The notes under the pieces: model-generated
Database searches by the model: none
What the model was told of the DNA's origin: nothing
What the model saw: only the letters and a program-made list of their open reading frames with translations
Made by a program: the position numbers and the translations under genes
DNA from: Fomitopsis serialis
Lineage: Eukaryota > Basidiomycota > Agaricomycetes > Polyporales > Fomitopsidaceae
Direction: 5' to 3'
Assembly: GCF_022376445.1 (NCBI RefSeq)
Contig: NW_025955239.1
Coordinates: 1-52,013 of the forward strand
DNA: 52,013 bases
Shown here: positions 25,633 through 36,576 of the stretch, in pieces
Position numbering within the stretch: the stretch's first letter is position 1
Layout: every line of letters starts with the position of its first letter

Positions 25633-26761
25633 ATGACCTCCACAGCGCTCAGTGACGTGCCCAAGCTCTTCAATGTGGAGGGCATGGTAGCAGTAGTCAC
25701 CGGAGGCGGGACGGGTACGTTCCAGCTTACAGCGGACCACCGCAGTTGTGACTCCAACCTTGGTTTTCAGGCATCGGTTTGATGATCGCAACCTCATTGG
25801 AAAACAACGGGGCGATCGTCTATATTGTCGGGCGTCGAGCCGACGTCCTCGACAAAGCTGCCCAAGAACATAGTGTACGTCAGCGTTGTCACTCTGCATG
25901 TGTGTCTGATATGTACAATGATATGTCAGAAACATGGAAATATGATACCACTTCAAGGAGACGTCACGTCTAAGGAATCACTCAAGACCATGGTGGACAC
26001 CGTCAAAGCCAGACATGGTTACATCAACCTCCTGGTCAATAACGCGGGTATTCAGCTAGCGCAGCAGCCTAAACTGCCAACGCAAGCGCAGGCTAACGAC
26101 GACATCACGCCGCTGCAGACAATTCTCTGGAACACCGAGACGCTCGACAGCTTCGGCAAAACATTCGAGGTGAACGTCGCTGCCTTGTGGTTCTGCACCG
26201 TTGCCTTCCTCGAGCTTCTTCACGAAGGCAACAAGCGCAGTCTCGGCGACGGAGGTTCGGGCGTGAGCAGCCAGGTGCTGACGATGAGTAGCCTTGCAAG
26301 CCTGCGGAAGGAGAGCTCTGTATATAGCCTCAGCTATACCCTTAGCAAGGCTGCAGCAACCCACCTCGGAAAGCTCACTGCGCACTACTTCAAGGATTGG
26401 AAGATAAGGAGCAACGTAATTTGTCCGGGCATCTTTCCGTCAGGTGGGTCCAGTTCTTCACGCGATTGGGATGACGCTTTGAATGCCTATGCTCCGATTG
26501 CCTCTTCTACAGAAATGGTTGATGCAGCGTTGACTGGTGAAGCCCGGAGAGCTGCTGAGGCCGCAACACCTGTAGGGCGTTTGGGCCTGCCCGATGACAT
26601 GGCGGGGCTCACGCTCTTCCTTGCGAGTAAGGTGGGTGATTGCACTCAGAGGTTCTTCAGCGTGCTGACGAGCGCATGCACTATAGGCTGGATCTTATAT
26701 GGATGGAGCCGTCCTTTTGATCGACGGAGGCAGGTTGTTGTCGATGGCCTCCGTATTCTGA
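25633..26761 (+). CDS. Short-chain dehydrogenase/reductase (SDR)
   Basis: Classical SDR oxidoreductase using NAD(P)(H); substrate not predictable. Exons 25633-25714, 25771-25874, 25930-26631 and 26687-26761 join in phase to 320 aa. The Rossmann motif TGGGTGIG is at residues 23-30, NNAG at 99-102, active-site Ser near 182, and YTLSK (Tyr198, Lys202). PGIFPSG after the active site fits the family's cofactor-binding PG motif. The C-terminus AGSYMDGAVLLIDGG is the usual SDR ending and is supplied only by the last exon, which confirms the splice at 26632-26686. A 35-residue insertion after NNAG is typical of fungal members of the rhamnolipid-biosynthesis/NADPH-reductase type (inference). No lesion seen. 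Confidence 0.93.
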
Positions 26762-26939
26762 GATGTATCATACAGAAGTCTATACATGGCTCCACCACCG
26801 TGACAATAGGGCTTCGGTGAGCGCGCCCGGCCAAGGGTACCGTAAGTACTTGCGTATACTACTCACTTGCTGCTCACATTGGCAACATCGCCCGCATTGT
26901 TGAGCGGAATCAAAGATTGTGAGAGGTGCCCAAACAATA

Positions 26940-29900
26940 CCAATACAGCTCAATGTCGCCACATATGCGCAGTTGCACGCAAGGCGCAGACGCCGTCCGA
27001 GCAAGAGTTACTACCTTCTCCAAACATCTCGCACTGGCAGACTATCGGTTGGTCGCTTTCACTGAAGCATCTCGCAGTGCTCGGTGGACGAGGAGTGACC
27101 TTTGTTCTGATGCTCATACTGACGAATGCACACATAACTGCGTGAGGTCAGGATGCATTGACATGAACACAAGTTAAGATGCAGGATGCTCCAAATTAAC
27201 GTTCAGACATAGATGGAGCACATTTACACATGCATTCCCTCGGGAAATAATGAATTCTAGTACACGGAACATCCATCACGGCAACCATTCGACCGTAGTA
27301 TCATCCTAGATATCAAGAGGTGCTCCCAGGATCCCCATGAATATCTCATACGAGATCTCGGCCTCGCGTTCGGCTTCAAACCTCTTAATCTTCTCCTCGT
27401 ATGTACCCCGTTTGTGCCGCTTCTGCGAGCTCATGGATCTGATATTGAGCGTGTGGGTTTCAATCGCAACGAATTGACCGGCGAGGCCCGAGATCCAGCC
27501 TGGCTCCGGCTCATCAGCCGCGAGATGTTTCAATGACGGATGGGCGTCCTTGAATATCTCGTCATAAACGGCAGTATCCAGCAAAAAATCACGCTTTTGT
27601 TGGGCAATGTCGACCAACGTCTCCCGCTCCCACGCGACCAGGTGGCCGAACTTCCGCCGGTCTGGATCCCACACAGCGCCTACATACGCGAGCACGTAGA
27701 AGAAGGCTTCAAGGTCGTGACGGTAGAGGTGGAATGGAGGTGGTCCCCGGCACAGGAGGTCCAGGGCCATAAACGGACCCGTGCCAGTGCGGTACCTCGG
27801 CTTCTTCAGCGGATCGCTCGACTCGGCGTCCCCTGCGTCGGCCGATGTCGCAGAGCCATGGATCTCTTTGTTCGACGCGGATGCAGGTGGTTCTTCGGCG
27901 CCAGCACACTCGTGAGCGCGCGTCGATGGGACGTTGCCGTCGATGTTCTCCTCCGCGAGATCCCAGTCGCAGAGAACACCATACAGCTTGCCGTCGATGC
28001 GGTACCACATGATGTTGTTCGTGCTGATATCACGATGCAGAATGCGCGACGTCGTCCATACCCAATAGTGAGCTACGTACAACACCAGTCAGTCGAATGC
28101 AACAATGACACATGAGAACGCTGGCACACACCTCGCACGACGTCGACGTACACCTTCTTGAAATCTTCGACGGACTCGACTACTTCGAGCCGTTGGTAGC
28201 ACTGCATTACCAGCACTCGGCAGACGCGTTCGTCGGCCTCATCAAGGTCGAGGCCCATCGCAGCCCGAGGCAGCTTCATGTCGTCGATCGTACGCGTCAC
28301 GGAGCATTTGAGGTCCACGATGTGCGGTAGGTACTGCCGCTTCGTCTGGCCCAGCTTCGTACGCACGGCGGTAATGAGGGAGTCCTCCGCCTTGCGCAGC
28401 GCATGTGGCCAGGAAATCTTCGCTACGAGGTCTTCGGCCTTGAAGTACTTGTACGCGAGCGTGTCCGGTCTTGCCTTGATCGGGATGACGCTGGTGCCCC
28501 GACCCAGCACTCCAAACTCTGTGTAGATCCGTTTCGCCTCGCCGTCGACGTCGACGTCGAACTCGAAAGGCTCGGGCTTGGGCTCGGAGGTATCAGGCCG
28601 CCGCGCCCTTATACGCAGCCGAGAGCCCTCGTATGAATCGAACTCCGTCTCCTCTTCCTCGTTCTTCGAAAAATGCAGATCGGGGAAAATCCCCATACCG
28701 TGCACGCTCGCCTGGCCCATAGCCGCAATGCATCTCATGAAAAGCCCAGATTCTTCGCGAAGGAACTTGAACTTCCTCGTCACGACGATGCCCATGCGAT
28801 CGCCATAATACAGGCGCATGTTGGCGTCCTCGACCAGCCAGCCGATTCCGAACGACCGCACGTTGGACGACATCATGTGGTTCATGTATCGCACCGCTTG
28901 TGCCTCGTTGTGCGTCAGGTCGAACTCCTGAGGTCGCACGGGGTCGTCCTTGTCCTCGACGTGCTCCGCGTCTGCCTTTGCCTGTGTGTGGTCGGCGGCG
29001 GGACCATCCTGGGCTCTCTCCGAGCCATCCGTGGGCGTACACGCTCGCTTCGCCTTCGGTAACCTGGTCCCCTCCTCTGCCGACGTTCGTTTGCGCTTTC
29101 CTTTCTTCGTGGCCCGACCTGCGGCCGTATTGACCTGCTGCGGCGCTGCGGGGTTCGGTAGCTTGCCAATCTTCGTCTTCTTGACCTCCAAGAAAGCGGC
29201 CTCGAAGTCCCATTGCGGCCACTTTCCAGGAGTCAATGCCACCGTGCTGAAGCTCATATCGACCTTCTCCTCCGTGTAGGCGCCTTCGTACTTCGTGTCG
29301 CGTTTCTCGAATTGCGCCGGTAACGCGCGACGTTCGCGCCGCTGGCTGCTCTTCGGGCCGTACATTTGGTCCAGCAGCCCGTTAGCTATCTGCGCCAGCG
29401 GCTCGTAACACTCCCTCTCCCACCGCTCCAGTATGTAGACACGCTTAGGCGCCTCGTCAAAGGAGAGCGGGGCGGAGTTTCTGCTACGTCTGCCCGTGTT
29501 GCTACACCATCTCGTCGGTACATCGTCGGGCCCAAAGCCCCAGACAGCCTGGATGAATTTCGCTGGGTCGAAGTTCCACACGATTTTGTCGCGGAAGTGC
29601 TTCTTGACCCAGTCATCGTGCCTCTGCATCTTGATGCCGTCTTCCCTGCTGAGGACGCTGTGCGCGCTCGGCTGGGCAGGCGTCGAGTTAGGCATGCGGA
29701 GCGCTGATCTTGGGTGTCAGCGTGCATCCGCCATGACTTACGGGTGATCAACATACCAGTTTCTTGGGGGTCGCGCAGAGGAGTCTTGTCCCTCTGGGCC
29801 GGGCCCACAGGCAACGAGGCGAAGGGATACATAGCTGGGTGCGCGTTGGAATCGCTACGCGGCTTCTTGGTCGAGAAGTAGAGAGCAATGAACGCGCGGG

Positions 29901-30134
29901 GACACTGAGGAGTGGAATGGTCAACGAAGAACGGAGGAGCGTTCGGAGGCCAGAAGGGCGCGGAATCAACGGTTGATATTTCGCCTTTGGCCATGTTTCC
30001 CACTTGGGCCACGTATTTTAAAGTCAGATGCTTGTTTTGGCGGACAATGGACAGAGGCTCGTGGCAGTACTAGTGTGGCAACGTTGAAGTGATTGTCCAA
30101 AACGGGAACAAGGATCGCGTACGTCGATCACGTG
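26940..30134. repeat. Left arm of a large inverted duplication
   Basis: This roughly 3.2-kb segment matches the reverse complement of 36,577-39,772. The match covers a FunK1 gene plus about 360 bp beyond its stop (shared blocks around 26,952-27,080) and about 140 bp before its start (shared CCCGTTTTGGACA and TTCAACGTTGCCACA). Edges are approximate and set by eye. Confidence 0.85.
27306..29994 (-). CDS. FunK1-type fungal protein kinase, copy 1
   Basis: Member of FunK1, a kinase family expanded in Basidiomycota; substrates unknown. Exons 29994-29757, 29703-28132, 28072-27306 give 858 aa in phase. Landmarks: IVWNFDPAKFIQAVWGFG, FSTVALTPGKWPQWDFEAAF, a Lys/Arg-rich linker, LHRDISTNNIMW (HRD near residue 616) and CDWDLAEENI, where DWD stands in the DFG place. 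Near the end come TGTGPFMALDLL and FHLYRHDLEAFFYVL, the family's C-lobe signature. The intron just before HYWVWTTSRILHRD is shared with copy 2. Start chosen at ATG 29994; the N-terminal exon aligns with decayed sequence in copy 2. It lies inside the left inverted arm. Confidence 0.93.
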
Positions 30135-30599
30135 ACTTTGATCTGGACTCTCACTGGCCGGTCCAGGCAGGACGATTTGATGCACGCCATTGCAGGTTGG
30201 TCTCCCGTACGTAGGCAGACTCTGGACGCGACCTCTTCGAGCGGGGGAGGACGGTCTCATATGCCAATATTGCCTGCCAACACGCAACGAATTTTGTAGT
30301 GTTGTCGAACCGCCCTCCGATCCGTCTCATGGGAAATGTGAATTGCGTGTTCAACGCCATTGACAATGACTGAAACGTTTGCATCGAGCTTGTCGGCACT
30401 ATAGTATGACTGTAATGGATTTCGCTGCATACCATTCAGCCCTTACTGATCCATATCCGATTCCAGGGATCCCAAGTACGACGCGAGAACGCAGACGGAG
30501 CGGCTCGCAAAGTCCCTTCTGTGTAAGTTTGTCCGCTACCTTAGGCTATAAAACAGTTAAGTATGTTATGCGTCTCAAGTCACGGACATAAGCCTGCTA
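30135..30599. other. Intergenic
   Basis: Between the left inverted arm and the 3' end of the aldehyde dehydrogenase pseudogene. Nothing is recognised. Confidence 0.4.
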
Positions 30600-32337
30600 C
30601 TACCCTGACGAAGGCGGGAAGACGAAGTTTTTGTTGAAGAAGTTGCACTTTTTACTCTCGATCAAACCCTCTACAGCTGCCAAATCCCTCTGATCACCTA
30701 CCGTCGTCGCAACGACAGTTGGGATCGCAGACCGCTTCAATGCCTCCTTCGCGGTTGTCATGCACAAGGCCGAATTCTTCTTTCTAGTGAAGGGAGACAC
30801 GTCCGGTCCTCGCTTGTCCGGACTGTTGATGTTCACGCGGCCCTCCGCCATAGAGAGCGCGTCCACAACGCGAGCCAGAGCCGTGGGTTCGTATCCCAAG
30901 ACAGCGCTCTGCAGGCCGTACTTATTCTCTGCAATTCATGACAGTGGCTCGTTGACATCCTGGTACACCGCGATGGGTGCGATGGGGCCGAACTGCTCTT
31001 CGGGTAGAGCTTCATGTCCTTCGTCACGGGCCCGATCACGGTAGGGCTAGCGAGCGGCTTCGCGAACCGCGCGCCGTGTTTGTTCAGAATATGCGCGCCA
31101 TGCTACAACCGATATGAGTATATCTGCATCCGTGTAATGACAAGTTCGACCGACTTTCTGCCTACCCTCAATGAGGTCTTCAAGCCCGTTCGGCTTCTCG
31201 TCCTCGCACAGCGGTGTAATTTTCGCGTCCGCGTCCCACGGCATATCAATCTTCAGCGCATCCACCGCCTCTACAAATCTCGGCACGAAGTCTGCCACAC
31301 AGTTCTCCGGGACCCCGATGAGCTTGATCGCCGTACACCGCTGGCCGTTCAGAGAGAAAGCACCGCTCGCGCACTGCTTCGCCGCCTCCATATCCGAGTC
31401 CTCCAGTAGGATCGCGCAGTACTTTGAATCCATTTGCAGCAAGCTATGCAAGCGGTGCGGCTCGGGGTGCGTCTTGATCAGGGCGCTCGCACTGCTCGAG
31501 CGGCCGATGAACGCGAGGTAGTCGATGCCGCCGCTCTGCATGAGCGGCGTCATAATTTCGCGACCCGAGCCCGAGAAGATATTGATCGCGCTGGACGGGA
31601 AGTGCTTCTGGAACATGCGCAGCGTCGGGAAGTGCGGCGACGCACCGTTGCGCTGGATGCGGAGGGTAACGGTGTTCCCCGCCATGAGCGCGGGGATGAA
31701 CGTCGTGTAACACTCGTTCATCGGGTAGTTGAAGGGACCCGACGCGAGCACGAACCCCACGGGTATGTGCCGGATCTGCGTGGCGACGCCGGAGCTGATC
31801 TCGAATTTGGTCTCGGAATTGTAGAGCTTGATCGCCTCGTTGATGGTGTCCTCGATGAAACCTGTCATGGTCAGGCGTTGAAATCATGGTCATCGAACTC
31901 ACCAGTAGTCCGGTCAATCTCATCCGCCGCATCCTGCCTCGACTTACAGGTGTCCCATATGGGCAGCTCTGCCATCTCCTCCCTCGCTGCCGTGTAATCT
32001 TGCAAGAAAGCATGCGTCGTCCTCACGCGCTCCTGGATCGTCGAGTTTGGCCCCTGCTTTTGTCCCAAGCGGCATGGGCAGCCGCAAGCGCCGCGAGAGC
32101 GATGTCTTTGTCGCACCTCGCAAACTCTGAGATCTTAACCCGTTCGTCACCGGGATAAATGGCGGTAGCAATGGGCTCGATGGTCTCCGTGAACGTATTG
32201 ATCTCGCCGTTCACGAGGTACTGGCAGCCTTTGAACGAGGGCGCCTTGACCTCGCTCTTCACCTTCGGGAAGTGTGCGTGTTATTCCTTGTCGTCCGTGG
32301 AGATATATTTATTATTGACAGGCTTGAACGCAGACAT
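30600..32337 (-). pseudogene. GAPN-like aldehyde dehydrogenase pseudogene
   Basis: Remnant of an NADP-dependent non-phosphorylating glyceraldehyde-3-phosphate dehydrogenase-like ALDH. Recognisable parts run FKGCQYLVNGE, AAWDKSRG, GFVLASGPFNYPMNE, AFIGRSSSASALIKTHPEPHRL, then the active-site block NGQRCTAIKL with its catalytic Cys, ITPLCEDEKP, and RVNINSPDKRGPDV. One intron (about 31,908-31,863) is still intact. Lesions: TAA at 32283-32281 after the short N-terminus; a frameshift near 32,046-32,053, best explained by a 7-nt deletion between two GGCCAA repeats; a frame clash at the splice near 31,100; one missing base near 31,002; an in-frame TGA at 30938-30936. The Glu of the usual LEAKN motif appears as Asp (QMDSK). 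The lesions are too varied to be only consensus error. Confidence 0.85.
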
Positions 32338-32872
32338 ATCGGCAGGGAGATGAATGTATCTAGGACGTACCCAGGTTCGGTTCGTTATATTTACGGGAAG
32401 ACTGTCTCACCGGTCCTTGTACGTGGTCTTCGCGCAAGAGGCAGCGTCGATCCTGGTAAGTTATTGTAGAGCACCAGTGGATCGAGGAAACCACTGAAAT
32501 GATGGTGGCACGGACGAGTTTGGCAAAAGGATATGGTACTTGTCCCAGCTGTGCGTGACGTCATTAGTAGGATCGTAATCTGTGACTACAATTGTCACCG
32601 TGCGTACATACGCACGCGGCGTGCTGGAAGGCTACTAATGGTCTCTACGTGTGCGTGGTCTTGTACTGATAGGCTACTACTAACAACTATTGTGGTCCTG
32701 GCTACGCCGACTACTGAGCTTGGCGAAGTGTATGCGATCAATGATGTTCGACTCACCCATGATGATTGGCATCCTCACTCAAATTACCAGGTCGAACCAG
32801 AACAAGAGGAACGAGCTCTCCTGAGATATAGCACGACTCGAAATGTACTGCCCGACTTGGCCCGGGCTATTC

Positions 32873-33361
32873 CTAACCGGGCGCGTAGCCCATGCCTTTC
32901 CGCCACCACGCCCAGACGCTTCGCTCACGCATGACAGCGCCGAACTCTTTGACGCTGTTGACTTCGTACAGTCCAACGGGGATGGTGCGCTTCCCGTCAG
33001 ACGAAGACGTCATCCCTTGTCCTTGTGTCTCCGGCACAAGCGGCGCCGGGCGGACAGCAAGCTGGTAGTCCTTGTAACGCAGTCGCTGCAGTGCACACCA
33101 GCGCGTTCAGTTAACCAAACGTTTATATCACGCAGTAAATGATTGACGTACGTGCACAGAGTCAACCCATTGCTTCACCCCATCCGCATTACCCTCTGTA
33201 TACATGATCCCGGGAGATCCTCCGTAGCATATGATAGCATACACGCCATGCTGTTCTGCAGCCTGCCGCAGCTTTGCGACCTTCTTGCGTGAGGTTATAT
33301 GGTGAGTTCGTATCAATGCATTCCATAGCGGGCCCGGGATCGAAGGCGTTGCGAGAGACAT
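32873..33361 (-). CDS. Short RWD/DUF1115-like C-terminal protein or remnant
   Basis: Two exons, 33361-33152 and 33085-32873, join in phase to 140 aa through a gtacgt donor. Text such as LIRTHHITSRKKVAKL, YGGSPGIMYTEG and VKQWVDSVHRLRYKDYQL recalls the C-terminal domain that follows RWD domains in RWDD2/DUF1115 proteins. The end EFGAVMRERSVWAWWRKGMGY also looks conserved. The family's N-terminal RWD domain is absent; upstream sequence to 33,700 is open in another frame but not recognised. It is either a truncated copy or the end of a gene whose 5' exons I could not find. It sits among decayed genes in the spacer of the inverted duplication, which favours a remnant. Confidence 0.42.
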
Positions 33362-33648
33362 CCAGACCGTAGTTCAGATCACTAGAGACATTGGCCCAGG
33401 AACAGACTGTCCGTGGCACGGAGATGTGGTCGTAGAAGTCTGAGTACTGCTTCACGACACTGGGGGCCTGGAGATCAAAATAGTGATGGGCCCAGTGTCT
33501 GCGACCGCTCACCAGCGACAAGAGGGCTGCTGCTGGTAACTCAACGATGCTCGATTGGCAACTGGTGTTGTATCGGACTTCGGTGTGGTATAATCGGTGT
33601 ATACATTGTAGCGTGCGTGCGACGTCACACGTGCGAGGCTGCGAGTCC

Positions 33649-33678
33649 CGTGACTGACGCGTCGCGACGCGTCGGTCA
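33649..33678. promoter_or_regulatory. Palindrome with two MluI cell-cycle box cores
   Basis: A 30-nt near-perfect inverted repeat (one mismatch pair) contains ACGCGT twice, separated by CGCG-type sequence. ACGCGT is the core bound by MBF-type regulators in fungi. It lies about 150 bp upstream of the orphan gene start at 33829 and about 60 bp before its TATA-like box. Confidence 0.6.
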
Positions 33679-33738
33679 CGAGGAAATTGTTTAATCGCAT
33701 TCAACAAGAATAGAGTTCTGTCAGAATTCGCCCCGCCC

Positions 33739-33749
33739 GGTATAAAAGG
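33739..33749 (+). promoter_or_regulatory. TATA-like box
   Basis: GGTATAAAAGG lies 80-90 bp upstream of the start codon at 33829, a normal distance for a fungal promoter with a short leader. Confidence 0.6.
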
Positions 33750-33828
33750 CGGCGTGCGCCCGCACTATTCCTCATTCAGTTCCGCCCCGCCTCGCGTCAC
33801 CGCAGACTCACTCTGTATCACCGCCGCG

Positions 33829-34775
33829 ATGCTCATCTTACCAATTCTCTACTATGCCTTCACGGGTCTCGTCTTCATTGCTCGGTTCAGTGGTATGGTG
33901 GTGGTCAAAATTCGTTTACACACCGCACAGCGCTGCATCACGTTCGGAGGCAGCACCGTGTTCTACGGCCCGAAGGCACTGGAGATGGTTTGGTGTCCTG
34001 CTCTGTGAGTGTGTTGTACTTTTGATACTGGCGTTGTGCTCATGCTCGTCAATCGCTGCGCAGCCTGTCACCTGGCAAGCCCCCCGGTGAATCATGGTCG
34101 CCGCCGTACGGCGAGGTCCCGGTGACGCCAATTCCGATCTACACCAAGGGGATGCTGGTTCACTACTGGGGACTGGATCAATATCGGTGGTTCCGCGAGG
34201 AGGAGGAGGCGCAGGAAGAGCCGGAATGGACCCCGATCGACTGGCTGGCCTGGCGCGTCGAGGTCCAAGGCCAGGTGCTGACGATTGACCCTGTCGAGCC
34301 AGTGCCAGTCCCGCCGCCTACCTTCGGTTCAAAGCTCGCAGCGCGGCGCCGCAAGGTGACCCGCAAGTGGCGGCGGGTGAAGGCAACGATGCGTTCCACC
34401 GCCGCTCGCATCCAGTCCGCAACGTGGACCCGAACCATCAGAATCTGGGCTCTCGGCGCTGGCGTGGTCGCATTTTTCCTGGTAGCGGCTTTGGCCTGTC
34501 TGTTGTTGGATCTGCTCATATTCAAGCTGGCGCGTGTAGTGAGGGCCCGACGACGAGCTCGTGCTCCACGACGTGTTCGTCAGAGCGATCTGTACCCGCT
34601 GTTCAACGAACTAGTGGGTCCGAATCACGATGCCTGGTACTGGGATGCGCACCGGTATATGGTAGCACCGCGACGAGCCGACTTCCCCGCGGATGACGAC
34701 TTGCCGGAGGATCCATGGTGGACGGTCTGGAGCGAGCTTGTCGTGCTGCTGAGGCCGGGTGGTGCGCCTGGCTAG
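33829..34775 (+). CDS. Hypothetical two-TM membrane protein
   Basis: Not recognised. Exons 33829-33892, 33950-34004 and 34064-34775 join to 276 aa. The N-terminus is a hydrophobic segment (residues 2-18, LILPILYYAFTGLVFIA) that could be a signal anchor. A Pro-rich stretch, an acidic EEEEAQEEPE patch and a very basic segment follow, then a strong membrane helix at about 167-193 (IWALGAGVVAFFLVAALACL), a second Arg-rich run and a Trp-rich tail. The acceptor at 33949 is not pyrimidine-rich, but the more usual-looking one at 33933 breaks the frame. A TATA-like box and MCB-like palindrome precede it, and a pyrimidine-rich tract follows. It lies in the spacer of the inverted duplication and shares general layout, but no clear sequence identity, with the gene at 41174. 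Confidence 0.58.
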
Positions 34776-35471
34776 CTAGGTATGTCGTTTTTTCCACTGC
34801 TGGCTTGCTCATGCTGATGTGTTACTTCAAGTGTCGTACTGGTGACGACGCTAGTTGGCCCGGTGCGCTTCTCGACGCCTCGAATGGTTTGTCTATCTAT
34901 GTGATTACCTTTTTCGTCTCGCATAGTTGTCTGAACTGACGGACATCTGGTTGCTCCCAGACAACTTTTCAGTTCACTCGGTACAACAGCCTACACTGCC
35001 TCTCTTTGTCTCTCGAATCCTGGTTACGATGGAACGCCCTATCTGGACTTTTTGGATCAAGCACGCCTGTCTCTTGTCTCTTGGATTACTTCATCGATCT
35101 GTCTACTCCGTCTCTGTCTCTTACCTTCGGCTCCTAGGCTTCGTATCTCGCCATCTGGTCCTGCATCTCATTGCATAGCAAGTGACCGCCTCTCTTCAAA
35201 TACCTAGGAACCCCAGGCGACGTCTCTCTCCTACCTGCCCTCATGGCTTCATTACTGGTCTCCTCACCTACGGCTTCTGCACTTCTGCCTCATCTCAAAT
35301 CTCGTTTTCTCAATTCGCAAGCATATGTAACAAGTATCCACGCAGCAACTTTTCAACCCCGCGTCACCTTCATCTCGCATCTCGACGCCATACAACTCGC
35401 AAGAACCCGCACGCCGTTCTAGGCAATATCTAGGCCAGGTCTATCAACGTCCTGCCCGCCCATCTCTTCAA

Positions 35472-35630
35472 TGCTTCATCTTGCCTCCATCTGCCATGCC
35501 TTATCTAGTCCCCTGTCTATTCTGTGCTTCATCTAGCCTGCCGCGGCTTCCATGCTTCATCTGGCCTGCCGCGTCTTCCATGCTTCATCTGGCTACCCAC
35601 CTCTCCCATGCTTCATCTAGTCTCCCTGGT
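35472..35630. repeat. 28-nt tandem repeat array
   Basis: Units start with TGCTTCATCT or TGCCTTATCT at 35472, 35497, 35525, 35553, 35581 and 35609. Four spacings are exactly 28 nt and the first is 25 nt. Units at 35525 and 35553 are nearly identical; the outer ones are degenerate. Confidence 0.85.
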
Positions 35631-36160
35631 CCCCTCCGGTATCTCGCTGTGGACGTCAAGACTCCTGCTTGAGATCCGCGCTCACAGCTTGACCTCCGCT
35701 CTGCGCCGTCTCCGGTCAACACATCTCTATCTGTATTGCGCCTCGATTCCCCTCCCCTCACCCGTGTAGCCGCCTCGTGCCCGTACCTTTTCGTCACAGT
35801 CTTGCCCCGTTTCTTGCCTTGTCTCGTACCCTGTCTCCCTCTCTCGCCCCTGTCTCCTCCGAGTCGTCTCTCGTTTCGTTACATATTCTTCCGGCGTTCA
35901 ATGGTAGGGGATGTGCTCTAACACTGGACGCGGTGTTGGGGTGCATTTCCTGTCGGCGGCGCGATGGGAGCTGCTCATTACTGCCGGACGCGGTGGTAGT
36001 GGGTGGCTCTTGTCCAAGTAGACAGTCTCTTTGTCACCGGTCTTGGGACCCTGCCTGTATACATCCGGAATGTGCATAATTGATCCATTCAATGTCTTAT
36101 TCGGCTTATTTGCTTCGCGCGAGATGAGCAAGAACATCGTTTCAGTCTAGTAAATCCCAG

Positions 36161-36193
36161 TGCTTAGCGCTTAGCGCTTAGGCCTTAGGCCTG
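36161..36193. repeat. CTTAG(C/G) micro-repeat with self-complementary end
   Basis: GCTTAGC is repeated (TTAGCGC twice), then AGGCCTTAGGCCT, which is almost self-complementary. It lies about 400 bp outside the right inverted arm. Function unknown. Confidence 0.6.
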
Positions 36194-36576
36194 ACATCGT
36201 GGATGGTGTCGCAGCTGGGGAGGCCGTCTTGATGGATGTCTTTGACCGGGTCCGCTCTTTTCTTGTGCGATGATCGCATGCTGCGACCAATATCTGCTGG
36301 AGCTGTATAGTTTAAACGTCGTCAACTGTCTCGGAAACGGCTCATACATGGTCTGTTCACAGCGCTCCCCGGGCCATAGATAGACCTAAGACCAGGACTC
36401 GGGAGTCGCAGGACTACGTTACTCACAGTATTTGCGTGCCGCTCCCGCTAGACACTCCAACTTGGCTGAGCGTCTTCAGTCAAAGTCTGCCTCTGACTGT
36501 GACTCTGCTGTGCGGATTGTCATGTACCAGAAAAACATTATGTTCGACGGTTATGCCGCCGTGCCCGGAAGAAGGC

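Larger units (their letters stand above)
34776..36576. other. Long pyrimidine-rich intergenic region
   Basis: From about 34,930 to 35,900 the + strand is dominated by C and T and includes a 28-nt tandem array. It follows the orphan gene and may be a long 3' UTR, a non-coding transcript or low-complexity DNA. Open frames here have no domain. Confidence 0.5.

Noticed and set aside
28593..29222. 209-codon frame inside FunK1 copy 1
   Set aside because: Shadow of the FunK1 coding strand in another frame; the real frame carries the family motifs.
30880..30905. tRNA T-arm-like GGGTTCGTATCCC
   Set aside because: It lies inside the aldehyde dehydrogenase remnant and has no acceptor stem or anticodon arm around it.
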